A stretch of DNA of 41,756 nt from an uncultured Ruminococcus sp. (lineage in GTDB: Bacteria > Bacillota > Clostridia > Oscillospirales > CAG-272). The notes beneath the pieces are model-generated. The model was not told the origin of the DNA and made no database searches. It saw nothing but the letters and a program-made list of their open reading frames with translations. Positions 24,121 through 32,287 of this stretch are shown here, in pieces (position 1 is the first letter of the stretch; the number at the start of each line of letters is the position of its first letter). The translations under genes and the position numbers were made by a program. Location: NCBI GenBank assembly GCA_902795355.1, contig CADBKZ010000014.1, positions 1 to 41,756 of the forward strand, read 5' to 3'.

Positions 24121-26349
24121 CTATTCCCTGTTATCTTTCAGACTCTCCACCATATCGGTTTTGCCAACCTTGCGGCGAACGAGCAGGAGCGAAACGAAAT
24201 AGCAGACCGACGTTGCCGCAATTGTGATCAGAACGCTCGACCATTTGAGCGTTGCGGGAATGATGAGATTTTCCACATCCACAAACGCCGAGGAATACCA
24301 CGCCATGCCGCCGTATGCCGCCAAAATACCGACGGCAATACCCGGGATCAGCAAAAGATGGTTTGCGCTGATGATCATCGAGTTGATCCGCCGATCCTCC
24401 ATGCCGAGGACTTTCAGCATGGAAATACTGCTCGCGTTCTCCGAAACCATCAGGTTGATTACGGCATAAAGCGCCGCAACGCAAACGACGCCGCCGATGA
24501 TCATCATCGCGTACACCATTCCGCTCATCGAACGGAGCATATTGTCCATTTGCGTTTCATACGTCGTGTCGGAGATGATCTCCATAACGGAAGAGCCGTC
24601 AATCGCAAGTTCGCGGTCCGATAAAACCGCGTTATATTTCGTTGCCGCAAGCCCCGCGATTTCCGCCGCGTTTTCTCTTGACGAAACGATGTAATTCTGA
24701 TACCCGTTCTTGATAATCCCGTTGATCCTGACCGTTTTTTCTTCCAGACTTGCAATGCTGACGAAGGTAAATTCGTCCCCCTCTTCAAGTCCGAAGATCG
24801 CCGCGCAAAGACTGCTCATATACCATCCGTTTTCGGTGTCCGCGCGGTTGCCGCTCTGCGTGGTCAGATTCCACAGCGTATTGTCGCCGTCCACGCCCAT
24901 CACCGAAAACCGCTTGCCGTCTTTGCTTTCAAAAGGAGCGACCAGAACGGCCTCGCCGTCCGAAGGGTTGCCGTCCTCTAACGTATTGAGGATATATTCA
25001 TATTTGAAACTGCCGAATTCGCCGTGCGCCTGCTCTCCAACGGCTTTGACGCTATCGATAAACGAGAACGCAAACGCGACGATCACCGCGCCGAGAAACA
25101 CGCCGAGGAACACGACCAGACTTCTGCCGGGGTTTGCCGCAAGCGAGCGCACCGCCATTTTGACCTTGACTTTCGCCTTTTTTCTTGCGAGGATCTTTTT
25201 GGCTTTTCCGTCGTTGCCGACCTTGTTACCGAGAAGCTCCACCGTATCGCGTTTTAACAATTTTCCGATTTTCAAAATCCCGCACAGCCAATAGATCAGC
25301 GTTGGAACCGCCACGCCCGCAAGCGCGATCCATACGGGCAAGGTAAACTCTGGCGCGAACGGTTCGTAATCGGCAAGGCCCAAACTGCCGAACGGCTTGG
25401 CGAGGATCAGCGCGAGAACCGACGTCAGAACGCCGCCGATCAGCCCCGGGATTACGGCAAATAAACTGTAATGAAGCGTCAGCCGCTTCTTGGTATAGCC
25501 GAGAGCCGACAAGGTTCCGATTACTTTTTGCTCGCTCCGGATCTTTCTGCCGATCATAATGGAGATCAGCGCAACGGTTACGAACGGGAGCATAACCAGC
25601 ATTACCCAAGCGGCAAGGATGAACATTTGCGCCTGCCCGTCCACAAAGGTGATCCTTGCGTTATTGTCTGCCGAGAGATAGGAAGAAACGTAATAATCGG
25701 CGTTGACCGCCTTGCGGAAGTCGGCGATTCTGTTATGATCGTGATAAACGACTTTATAATTGTAACTGCCCGCGCCGAAAACGCTTGTAAATTCTCCCTC
25801 GTCCATATAGGCAAGGAAAAATGTGGTCACGTTTTTGTAATCGTCGGTCATGTTTTCGAGCATATAGAGGTAATCAGGGCGGAGAAACGTTCCCACAACG
25901 GTGTATTCTTTCCCGCGCAAAACCATTTTTTCGCGGCCGACCGCCACGCCGTTTTCCTCGGCGTATCCCGCGGAAATCAGAATTTCATCGGCGTTTTCAA
26001 TGCTCCTGCCCTCTTTGATTTCGTATAAGTCGATTTTTCCGTTCGGAACAAAGACGCGGGCGGTAAAACCGTCCTCTTTTTGATTGACATACCGCTCTTT
26101 TTCAAGCGTTGCGTTATAGTTGTTTTCAAGTTCCGCAAGTTTGTCGTCCGGAATTTCTATATAGGTCGTGAACGACGCGTCCTCTACCTTGTTTTCGGCG
26201 AAAAATTTTTCTCCGAAAGCGGAAATGCCCGTTCCCGCAATGTAAAACAGGAAGAACAGCACCAGCCCCACGGCGGTTAGAATGCTTGCGGAAAGGTAAA
26301 AAGGCAGATTTTCCTTGATGTTGCGCAAATAGCGTTTGTTCAGCTTCAT
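24121..26349 (-). CDS. FtsX-like ABC permease, eight-helix type
   Basis: 742 residues. A first FtsX unit has a helix near 20-45, an extracytoplasmic domain of about 200 residues and three helices in 260-385. A second unit has a helix near 425-445, another extracytoplasmic domain and three helices in 620-735. The duplicated layout is that of SalY/macrolide-type permeases partnered by a separate ATPase. It lies 11 bases after its ATPase gene. Family members act on lipoproteins, peptides or antibiotics; the iron-box-like operators suggest an iron-limitation function here. The cargo is unknown. Confidence 0.85.
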   Translation of the reverse strand: MKLNKRYLRNIKENLPFYLSASILTAVGLVLFFLFYIAGTGISAFGEKFFAENKVEDASFTTYIEIPDDKLAELENNYNATLEKERYVNQKEDGFTARVFVPNGKIDLYEIKEGRSIENADEILISAGYAEENGVAVGREKMVLRGKEYTVVGTFLRPDYLYMLENMTDDYKNVTTFFLAYMDEGEFTSVFGAGSYNYKVVYHDHNRIADFRKAVNADYYVSSYLSADNNARITFVDGQAQMFILAAWVMLVMLPFVTVALISIMIGRKIRSEQKVIGTLSALGYTKKRLTLHYSLFAVIPGLIGGVLTSVLALILAKPFGSLGLADYEPFAPEFTLPVWIALAGVAVPTLIYWLCGILKIGKLLKRDTVELLGNKVGNDGKAKKILARKKAKVKVKMAVRSLAANPGRSLVVFLGVFLGAVIVAFAFSFIDSVKAVGEQAHGEFGSFKYEYILNTLEDGNPSDGEAVLVAPFESKDGKRFSVMGVDGDNTLWNLTTQSGNRADTENGWYMSSLCAAIFGLEEGDEFTFVSIASLEEKTVRINGIIKNGYQNYIVSSRENAAEIAGLAATKYNAVLSDRELAIDGSSVMEIISDTTYETQMDNMLRSMSGMVYAMMIIGGVVCVAALYAVINLMVSENASSISMLKVLGMEDRRINSMIISANHLLLIPGIAVGILAAYGGMAWYSSAFVDVENLIIPATLKWSSVLITIAATSVCYFVSLLLVRRKVGKTDMVESLKDNRE

Positions 26350-26360
26350 ATTTCGCCTCT

Positions 26361-27059
26361 TTACAGAACCAGATCTTTCGCGGAAATTTTGTTTGCGTTT
26401 TCCTCTTTGCTTGCAATTCTGCCGTCGCGGATGCGGACGACCTGATCGGCAATGCCCGCGATGGCCTCGTTATGCGTGATTATAAGAATGGTGGTGCCGT
26501 ATTCGCGGTTGATTTTTTCGATGAACGTCAGCACCGAACGCGACGATTTGGTGTCAAGCGCGCCCGTTAACTCATCGCAAAGAAGTAGTTTCGGGTTCTT
26601 GACCATCGCCCGCGCAATGGCGACGCGCTGCTGCTGTCCGCCGGAAAGCTCCTTCGGGAAGCGGTAGCGGTATTTTTCTATATCGAGCGCGGATAGTATT
26701 TCGTCCGTATCGAGCGGGGTTTCGGCGATTTCCGCTACTACTTGCACGTTTTCTTCCACGGTCAGGTCGGCAATCAGATTGTAAAACTGAAAAACGAAGC
26801 CGACGCTCTGCTTTCTGTACGCGGTCAACTCCTTTTTGTTCAGTTTTGTGATATTCCGCCCGTCAATCACGACCTCGCCCCCGTCAAGGCTGTCAAGCCC
26901 GCCGATCATGTTGAGAAGCGTGGATTTGCCCGAGCCGGACGGGCCGAGAATTACGCAGATTTTCCCTTTTTCAAGCGAAAAATTCGCGTCGTCGAGCGCA
27001 AATACCGCCGCTTCCCCTTTTCCGTATTGCTTTTTCGCGTGGTTGACTTCAATAAACAT
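26361..27059 (-). CDS. ABC transporter ATPase (LolD/MacB-type), partner of the FtsX permease
   Basis: 232 residues with Walker A GPSGSGKST (39-47), LSGGQ (138-142) and Walker B LLLCDE (158-163), followed by LTGALD where most relatives have PTGALD. The ATG at 27059 is preferred over a GTG at 27068 because AAGAGAG is spaced correctly for it. First gene of operon B, directly downstream of two iron-box-like palindromes and a consensus promoter. It supplies energy to the next gene's permease. Confidence 0.87.
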   Translation of the reverse strand: MFIEVNHAKKQYGKGEAAVFALDDANFSLEKGKICVILGPSGSGKSTLLNMIGGLDSLDGGEVVIDGRNITKLNKKELTAYRKQSVGFVFQFYNLIADLTVEENVQVVAEIAETPLDTDEILSALDIEKYRYRFPKELSGGQQQRVAIARAMVKNPKLLLCDELTGALDTKSSRSVLTFIEKINREYGTTILIITHNEAIAGIADQVVRIRDGRIASKEENANKISAKDLVL

Positions 27060-27083
27060 TGCGCACACTCTCTTTTTCTTATT

Positions 27084-27101
27084 GGTTAGCCTCGGCTAAC
27101 C
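27084..27101. promoter_or_regulatory. DtxR-type iron-box-like operator B1
   Basis: GGTTAGCC-TC-GGCTAACC, a perfect 8+2+8 palindrome in the operon B leader, roughly 55-70 bases after the expected transcription start and just upstream of the first gene. Confidence 0.82.
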
Positions 27102-27138
27102 TCGTTTCAAAAAATATGGCCGGAGCCGTAAAACATCG

Positions 27139-27154
27139 GTTAGCATTTGCTAAC
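27139..27154. promoter_or_regulatory. DtxR-type iron-box-like operator B2
   Basis: GTTAGCA-TT-TGCTAAC, a perfect 7+2+7 palindrome 6 bases downstream of the -10 box, so covering the expected start of transcription: a classic repressor position. Confidence 0.85.
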
Positions 27155-27160
27155 ACAATT

Positions 27161-27189
27161 ATTATACACGCATTTGGGCGATTTGTCAA
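27161..27189 (-). promoter_or_regulatory. Promoter of operon B
   Basis: On the minus strand, TTGACA (27184-27189) and TATAAT (27161-27166) with a 17-base spacer. Two iron-box-like palindromes follow it. From 27190 to 27310 I see only a possible weak hairpin (27266-27272 with 27292-27298) that might end the ogt operon. Confidence 0.9.
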
Positions 27190-27310
27190 GATATAAATCG
27201 CAATATAAAATTCATTTTACGGATTTTTTTGCAGGAAACCGCTTTTCGGGCAGGTTTACGGCCGCGCAATCCTTGGGGAACGCCGCCATGCGGATTGCCG
27301 GAAAACGGCG

Positions 27311-27859
27311 TTACCGCTGCCGGCTGTCGCTCCCGCCCGCAAAACGCGGGACATACGACCCGCTCCTCTCCGCGTTCTCCAACCGCAGCAGGCGTTCCTT
27401 CCGGTCGGTCCCGCCCGCGTATCCGGTCAGGGAGCCGTCGGCTCCGATTACGCGATGGCAGGGGATGATCAGCAAAACGGGATTATGCCCCACCGCGTTG
27501 CCCACGGCCCGCGCGGACATGTTTTCAAGACCGCGTTTTTGCGCGAGGATCGCCGCGATTCTCCCGTAGGTCGTCGTTTTTCCATACGGGATCGCAAGCA
27601 AAAGTTCCAGAACCTCGCGCCGGAACCCCTCGGCCGCCACGCGCAGAGGCGGCGTAAAATCCGGCTCGCACCCGCCGAAATAAAGGTCGAGCCATTCCGC
27701 CGTCCGCTCGAAAACGGACAAAACCCGCTCCGTTCGGGGTTCCCCGAGCGCGGCCGCGAAACGCCGCTGTCCGTCAAACCAGAGTCCGGTCAGGCATTCC
27801 CCGTCGCTCGCAAGCGTAATGCCGCCGAGCGGCGAACGGTACCGATAAAAAACGTTCAT
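27311..27859 (-). CDS. ogt: Methylated-DNA--protein-cysteine S-methyltransferase (Ogt)
   Basis: 182 residues. It repairs O6-methylguanine by taking the alkyl group onto its own Cys in PCHR (Cys134, within IIPCHRVIGADG). The helix-turn-helix segment AIPYGKTTTYGRIA and the N-terminal ribonuclease-H-like domain are in place, and the length is normal. The ATG at 27859 has RBS AGAGGAG; the longer in-frame opening to 28663 lies antiframe to the upstream gene and is rejected. Last gene of the ApbE operon; the metabolic link is unclear. Confidence 0.92.
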   Translation of the reverse strand: MNVFYRYRSPLGGITLASDGECLTGLWFDGQRRFAAALGEPRTERVLSVFERTAEWLDLYFGGCEPDFTPPLRVAAEGFRREVLELLLAIPYGKTTTYGRIAAILAQKRGLENMSARAVGNAVGHNPVLLIIPCHRVIGADGSLTGYAGGTDRKERLLRLENAERSGSYVPRFAGGSDSRQR

Positions 27860-27876
27860 CGTTCTCCTCTCCCCCG

Positions 27877-28785
27877 TCAGGAAACAAGCTCCAAGCCAAC
27901 CGTTACCCAAAGCGCGCGGGAAATGGCGCGCAGGGTTTCGCCGGCGGATCGGGCCAACGCAAACGAAAGCCGATAGCCGTTTTCCGTGCGTTCCGATTGG
28001 ATTTTGCGGAACGCGGGATGGTCCAAAAATGCAAAGCGCGCGGGATCGCCCCTCTCGGAATCGCGGTTGGAGCGGTACTCCATGCCCGTTACCAAGGTTT
28101 GCCGCCCGAGTTCGCGCATCCGGAAAGTCGGGCCTTTCGCGTCCGCTCCCCGCAGGGAAAGAAACAGACAGCAAAGAAACACCGTCCATAATCGCCGGTC
28201 CGCCTCGACAACCGGAAAGTCCCCGACCGGCAGCTCCCTGACATCCGCGCGGCAACCTGCGAGCGCGGCGATTTCGGCGCAACGCAGCCGAAAATCCGTG
28301 GGCCGACCGTTCAGAACGCAATCGCACCGGACAAATTCCTCGGCGAACTGCCGGAAAGCCGCTTCCCTTCCGCGCAGACTTTTTCCGGCGGACCCGACCA
28401 TGGATTGCGCCAACGGCGAAAGCAGAAGATCGGTGCGCCCGATGCGGGCGGGAACTCCGGCAAACCCGCAAAAACTCCCCGCCGGAAACCACGCGGGCGT
28501 CAGTCCCGAAACCGCGGCTTTGCCGAAAAGAGCCACCACGCCGTGCTCGGCCGCGGCAAGCACGTTCTTTCCGCTTTCGGTCGCCTCGCGAAGAAACGTC
28601 CGGTTCTCCGCGGGGTGCAGGACCGTTCCGGCGGGACATTCGCTCCGCATGGCGAGGGCGCAAAAGTTCCGCTCCGCATCCAGAACGGCAAACCGATCGG
28701 AAAACGGTCGACCCGCAAGCTCCTGCTTGCCCTCGTAGAACGCGGCGACGGGAACGTAACTTTCAACTCGTTTCGGATTCTTCAT
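27877..28785 (-). CDS. Hypothetical protein, 302 aa
   Basis: No family recognised. It is a soluble-looking alpha/beta protein with several Cys (including CVLNG and CGFAG contexts), rich in Arg and Ala, with no signal peptide and one possible hydrophobic segment WTVFLCCLFLSL near residue 200. The ATG at 28785 is preceded by GGAGAG and overlaps the end of the Gx-type gene by 23 bases, which supports it as a real co-translated gene. A plus-strand open frame over the same DNA (27986-28738) lacks an RBS and is taken as a shadow. A sensor or ligand-binding role cannot be judged. Confidence 0.6.
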   Translation of the reverse strand: MKNPKRVESYVPVAAFYEGKQELAGRPFSDRFAVLDAERNFCALAMRSECPAGTVLHPAENRTFLREATESGKNVLAAAEHGVVALFGKAAVSGLTPAWFPAGSFCGFAGVPARIGRTDLLLSPLAQSMVGSAGKSLRGREAAFRQFAEEFVRCDCVLNGRPTDFRLRCAEIAALAGCRADVRELPVGDFPVVEADRRLWTVFLCCLFLSLRGADAKGPTFRMRELGRQTLVTGMEYRSNRDSERGDPARFAFLDHPAFRKIQSERTENGYRLSFALARSAGETLRAISRALWVTVGLELVS

Positions 28786-29326
28786 GGTTCTTTTTCTCTC
28801 CGCGGTTGGTGGTTTGTGTTGGAAGAAAGCGCGGCAGCAACGGGCGCAATCGGGCGATCAGAAATTGCGCCGCAAGCCCCGTAAACAGCCCCGCGACCGT
28901 TCCGCCGATCAGCAGAACGGGCAGATATACGATCAGCGCGGGAGTTCGCGTTACCGCGATTGCCGCCGCCATTTGCCCGACGTTATGCGCAATGCCCCCC
29001 ACGGCGCTCAACGCCCAGATCTGCCGCGCGGTAACAACCCCGCGCAGCAGGAGCATAACGACATAGCAGAGCGCGCCGCCCGCGGCGCTGTACAGCAGCG
29101 CCATCATGTTGCCGGAAAACAGGCTCCCCAGCAGAATGCGGACCGCAAGAATGGCGAGCGCGTCGAGCGGGGAGAGCAACACCATGGCAACCACCGTTAC
29201 CAGATTGGCAAGCCCCAATTTGATTCCCGCGACGGGAACGGGATTCGGAATCTGCAATTCCACCAGAAACAGCGTCAGCGCAACGGCGGTAAAGAGCGCG
29301 TCGAGAACGATTCTCCTTGTTTTCAT
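28763..29326 (-). CDS. Gx transporter family / heptaprenyl diphosphate synthase component I-like membrane protein
   Basis: 187 residues with about five helices in the typical arrangement: LFTAVALTLFLVELQIPNPVPVAGIK in short segments, then KLGLANLVTVVAM and LAVRILLGSLFSGN, with a hydrophilic tail. Annotated in databases either as component I of heptaprenyl diphosphate synthase or as a Gx transporter; the sequence is that of an ECF-S-like membrane protein, so a direct synthase role is doubtful. It commonly sits with ApbE and NusG-II proteins in quinone or flavin electron-transfer loci, as here. Confidence 0.82.
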   Translation of the reverse strand: MKTRRIVLDALFTAVALTLFLVELQIPNPVPVAGIKLGLANLVTVVAMVLLSPLDALAILAVRILLGSLFSGNMMALLYSAAGGALCYVVMLLLRGVVTARQIWALSAVGGIAHNVGQMAAAIAVTRTPALIVYLPVLLIGGTVAGLFTGLAAQFLIARLRPLLPRFLPTQTTNRGEKKNHEESETS

Positions 29327-29335
29327 AGGCCCCCC

Positions 29336-29719
29336 TTACCGCGCGACGGCGTCGATCCCGCCGTCGGCCTTCGCGGACTTCTCCACGCGGATTACCAACC
29401 GATGCGGCAGGCAGACCACGGGCGCGGAGCCGTTTTCCCCGACCCACCCCGCCGAAACGCAAACGCGGTCGGGGCAATCCGCGTCGGTCACGCGGATCCG
29501 CCCGCGCTCCACCCGAACGGTGTTGGAGCCGCGCTCGTCGGTCAGGGTAAACTCAAACGGTTCTTCCACGGCCGAAAGATCGACCGAATACACGCAAACG
29601 CCGTCCCGATAGATATTTGCAACGGTTCCGCTCGGCCGCCGCGCGAACAGAATCGCGGTCAGAACGCTACAAACGGCAAGCAGAACGGCAAAAATCAAAA
29701 TCCAGCTTCTTGTTTTCAT
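29336..29719 (-). CDS. NusG domain II-containing protein, membrane-anchored
   Basis: 127 residues. An N-terminal helix (about 5-25) anchors an extracytoplasmic NusG-II/Lin0431-like domain with the pattern VRVERGRIRVTDADCPDRVCV and a closing VVCLPHRLVIRV. The Cys in DCPDRVC and CLPHRL are typical of the family. The function is unknown, but the family follows ApbE and precedes Gx proteins in many Clostridia. The ATG at 29719 overlaps the apbE stop by 4 bases. Confidence 0.85.
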   Translation of the reverse strand: MKTRSWILIFAVLLAVCSVLTAILFARRPSGTVANIYRDGVCVYSVDLSAVEEPFEFTLTDERGSNTVRVERGRIRVTDADCPDRVCVSAGWVGENGSAPVVCLPHRLVIRVEKSAKADGGIDAVAR

Positions 29720-30717
29720 AGGCGGATCACCTCAACGGCCGCGCCCCGCGAAACGGGGGTAAAGCGGGATTGAAGTCCCTCGGTCAAAAAGATCGTCCCG
29801 TTTTCATCCACAAACACCGCCTCAAAATCGCGGTACGCGCGCCAATGCTCGGCGGCGCGGTCAAGCCCCATCACATAGAGCGCGGTGGAAAGCGCGTCGG
29901 CAAGCAGTCCGCTCTCGGCCACCACCGTTACCGACAGAAGTCCGCTTTTCGCGGGGCAGCCCGTTGCGGGGTCGATAATGTGGTGGTAGGTTACGCCGTC
30001 CCGCTCGAAAAACCGCTCGTAACCGCCCGACGTGACCACGGCGCGGTTGGAAACGGCCAACACCGCAACGTTGCTTTCGGATTGCGGATCGCGGATCGCG
30101 ACGCGCCAATCGTCGCCGTTCGGCTTTTTGCCGATTGCCTGCACGTTTCCGCCCAGATTGAGCAGCGCGCTCTCCACGCCCGCGGCGCGCAGCTGCTCAG
30201 TCAGGCGGTCGGCCGTATACCCTTTGGCAACGCCGCCAAGGTCGATCTCCGCGCCCTGCGCGAGCGTTACGGCGTTCCCTTTGACCGAAACGCCGCGGTA
30301 ATCCACCGCAGCCGAAAGCGCGGCGAGTTCTTCCCCGCTCGGAACGCGGTGTTCTCCGGCGGTAAAGCCCCATGCGCGGACGACGGGATACACGGTAATA
30401 TCCAACGCTCCGCCCGTCCGCTCGCAAAGGGCGAGCGCGGCCGGAATCAGCGCGGCGGTTTCCGCCGAAACGGTTCCCCCGCCGCTGCGGTTCAGCGCGG
30501 AAAGTTCGCTTTCCTCGCTCGTTACCGAAAACAGCGTTTCCAATTCGCGAACGCGGGCTTCGGCGTCGGCCAGCGTTTGCGCGCCGCCGTAAACGGTGAA
30601 GTCCATCACCGTGTCCATGGCGAAAATCGCGGCGGTCTGCGGCCCCGCGGTCCGGCAGGAAGAAAGGAGAAGCAACGCGGCCAAAACGACGGCCGACAAA
30701 CGCGATCCGACCTTCAT
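29716..30717 (-). CDS. apbE: FAD:protein FMN transferase ApbE, lipoprotein
   Basis: 333 residues with signal peptide and lipobox LLSSC (Cys21). It attaches FMN to Thr or Ser of partner proteins outside the membrane, using FAD and Mg. Family motifs are present: AMDTVMDFTVYG, LFSVTSEESELSALN, GGALDITVYPVVRAWGF, IDLGGVAKGYTADRL, SALLNLGGNVQAIG and the C-terminal HHIIDPATGCPA. The RBS is GGGGGGAG. First gene of its operon, with a promoter at 30751-30779. No FMN-binding-domain substrate is encoded in the window, so its target lies elsewhere. Confidence 0.95.
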   Translation of the reverse strand: MKVGSRLSAVVLAALLLLSSCRTAGPQTAAIFAMDTVMDFTVYGGAQTLADAEARVRELETLFSVTSEESELSALNRSGGGTVSAETAALIPAALALCERTGGALDITVYPVVRAWGFTAGEHRVPSGEELAALSAAVDYRGVSVKGNAVTLAQGAEIDLGGVAKGYTADRLTEQLRAAGVESALLNLGGNVQAIGKKPNGDDWRVAIRDPQSESNVAVLAVSNRAVVTSGGYERFFERDGVTYHHIIDPATGCPAKSGLLSVTVVAESGLLADALSTALYVMGLDRAAEHWRAYRDFEAVFVDENGTIFLTEGLQSRFTPVSRGAAVEVIRL

Positions 30718-30750
30718 ACCGTTCTCCCCCCTTTCCCCTTATTTCTTTCT

Positions 30751-30779
30751 ATTTTACCACATTTTCCGGCGTTTGTAAA
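30751..30779 (-). promoter_or_regulatory. Promoter of the apbE operon
   Basis: On the minus strand, TTTACA (30774-30779) and TAAAAT (30751-30756) with a 17-base spacer, 34 bases upstream of apbE. Confidence 0.8.
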
Positions 30780-30794
30780 GACCGAAACGAAAGC

Positions 30795-30826
30795 GAGAGC
30801 GACTTTTTTTCCAAAAAGTCGCTCTC
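30795..30826. terminator. Terminator hairpin after the sugar operon
   Basis: A 14-base-pair perfect stem (30795-30808 with 30813-30826), GAGAGCGACTTTTT and complement, 4-base loop. It sits 24 bases after the last gene of the sugar operon and just before the apbE promoter. The A/T-rich top lacks a trailing U tract. Confidence 0.75.
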
Positions 30827-30850
30827 TCCTCTGTTTGCGGTGATTTGCGC

Positions 30851-32287
30851 TTACCGCTCCCCCGCGGCCAGCCGGACGCATTCATACGCGCCGTGATAGA
30901 CCCCCGCCGCGTGCAGCTCGTCGATGCGGTCGCAGAGGTGCGGGATGATCTCGCGGTCGGAAACGATCCGGTCGAGCGCGGCGTTGACCGACTTCGCGTC
31001 CGGGAACTCGGGAAGCGCGTCGCCCATCTGGCTTCCCCAAACGCCGCCCCAGACCTCGTGCCCGCCGATATGGCGCATGAACACCTTCGGAATGGGATAG
31101 TAGGCCAATTCGCTCGGTTTCGTTACCATCAGGTCGCAAACCGGCATCAGCAAATTGGTGGAATACACTGCTCGGAACAGATCCTCGTTGCAAACCGCAA
31201 CAATGCCGGAAGCGTCGCCCTCGCGGATCGAGGAAACGTAGGATTTCAAGCCGTCGTAAGCGTTGAAAAACGTGGTGCAGGGGAGATTGCCCAGCTTTTT
31301 CGCCATCTTCTCGTAAACCGAAAGATGGTCGCCGAAGTTGATCAGGAGCATCACCTTCTTCTGCTCCACCAGCGGGAGCAAATGCCTGACCATGGAAAGG
31401 AACAGGTCGAATCCCGCGCCCGCGCCGCCAACCGTCAGCAAAATGCGGATCGGCTTGCCTTGGCGCACGCGCTCGCGGCGAAGCTCGTTCTCGGCTTTGA
31501 GGTTGACGAGCAATTCATGGTCCACATAGCACCCCACCATTTTCAGCTGTTCCTCGGGGATCCCTTCCAGCGGCTTTTTGGCAAAGCCGTTCAGCGTTTT
31601 ATAGCCGAAATAGGCAAACGGGGTTTGCACGGTGTGAACGGCCCCCTCGGAAAGATGAAGCCCCATAGGCCAGTTATCGGGAATGGCGTTGACCACATGG
31701 GTCATGCCCGCGTGGACGGCGGCCTGCGACGGCCACACATGCGTTGCGATATAGGGAATGTCCTTCGGAATATGGCGGAAGAGCGGGACCAACAGCTCGC
31801 TGTTCTTCTGATCCTTTGCGTTGTACGTGATCTTTTTGAATCCCTCGCTGTTGAGCGGCTCCCAGACGAAATGATTGAACAGTTTCGATTTTTGCGAGAT
31901 GCGCGAGGCGAGCGAATACATGCGGTTCTGCTCGCGGATCATGGCGGAGCCGGTTGCCTCGAAGGAAGCGAGGTCGAGCCAATACGGCGTATAGCCCAGA
32001 GCCTTGGCGCAGGACGCCATGGCAATGGAAATGCGATAATGCCCGAAGCCCATGCGGATGTTGCCGACGATCAGGGCTTTGGGGTCAAAATCCCAATTTT
32101 CCTCGCCCGCAACAATGTTGGAAACGCCGATATGCTCCAACGGTTCAATGGGCTTGAAATTCAGCGGGTAGTCCCGCTCCCCGTCGTCCCCGTATTTCTT
32201 TTGGTACTTGGCCTTGCTCTTTTCGGCCTTTTTGACGGTTTTCGGGTCGATGGGGTTGCCGAAGATCATGCTTGTGCGGTCTTTCAT
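30851..32287 (-). CDS. GT-B-like protein (DUF6938-like), possible glycosyltransferase
   Basis: 478 residues, soluble. The segment ALIVGNIRMGFGHYRISIAM in two parts (a nucleotide-loop-like GxGHxR motif) and a C-terminal half with ILLTVGGAGAGFDLF and LMVTKPSELAYYPIPKVFMRHIGGHE resemble GT28/MGDG-synthase-type GT-B glycosyltransferases, in which the second domain binds UDP-sugar. I recall the family only as a DUF found next to GPH transporters and alpha-galactosidases. It overlaps the GH36 stop by 4 bases (ATGA). It may transfer or phosphorolyse galactosyl units; this is inference. Confidence 0.6.
   Translation of the reverse strand: MKDRTSMIFGNPIDPKTVKKAEKSKAKYQKKYGDDGERDYPLNFKPIEPLEHIGVSNIVAGEENWDFDPKALIVGNIRMGFGHYRISIAMASCAKALGYTPYWLDLASFEATGSAMIREQNRMYSLASRISQKSKLFNHFVWEPLNSEGFKKITYNAKDQKNSELLVPLFRHIPKDIPYIATHVWPSQAAVHAGMTHVVNAIPDNWPMGLHLSEGAVHTVQTPFAYFGYKTLNGFAKKPLEGIPEEQLKMVGCYVDHELLVNLKAENELRRERVRQGKPIRILLTVGGAGAGFDLFLSMVRHLLPLVEQKKVMLLINFGDHLSVYEKMAKKLGNLPCTTFFNAYDGLKSYVSSIREGDASGIVAVCNEDLFRAVYSTNLLMPVCDLMVTKPSELAYYPIPKVFMRHIGGHEVWGGVWGSQMGDALPEFPDAKSVNAALDRIVSDREIIPHLCDRIDELHAAGVYHGAYECVRLAAGER

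Noticed and set aside
27860..28663. N-terminal extension of Ogt to 450 residues
   Set aside because: The extra part is an Arg-rich out-of-frame reading of the 302-residue gene; the start at 27859 has a proper RBS and normal Ogt length.
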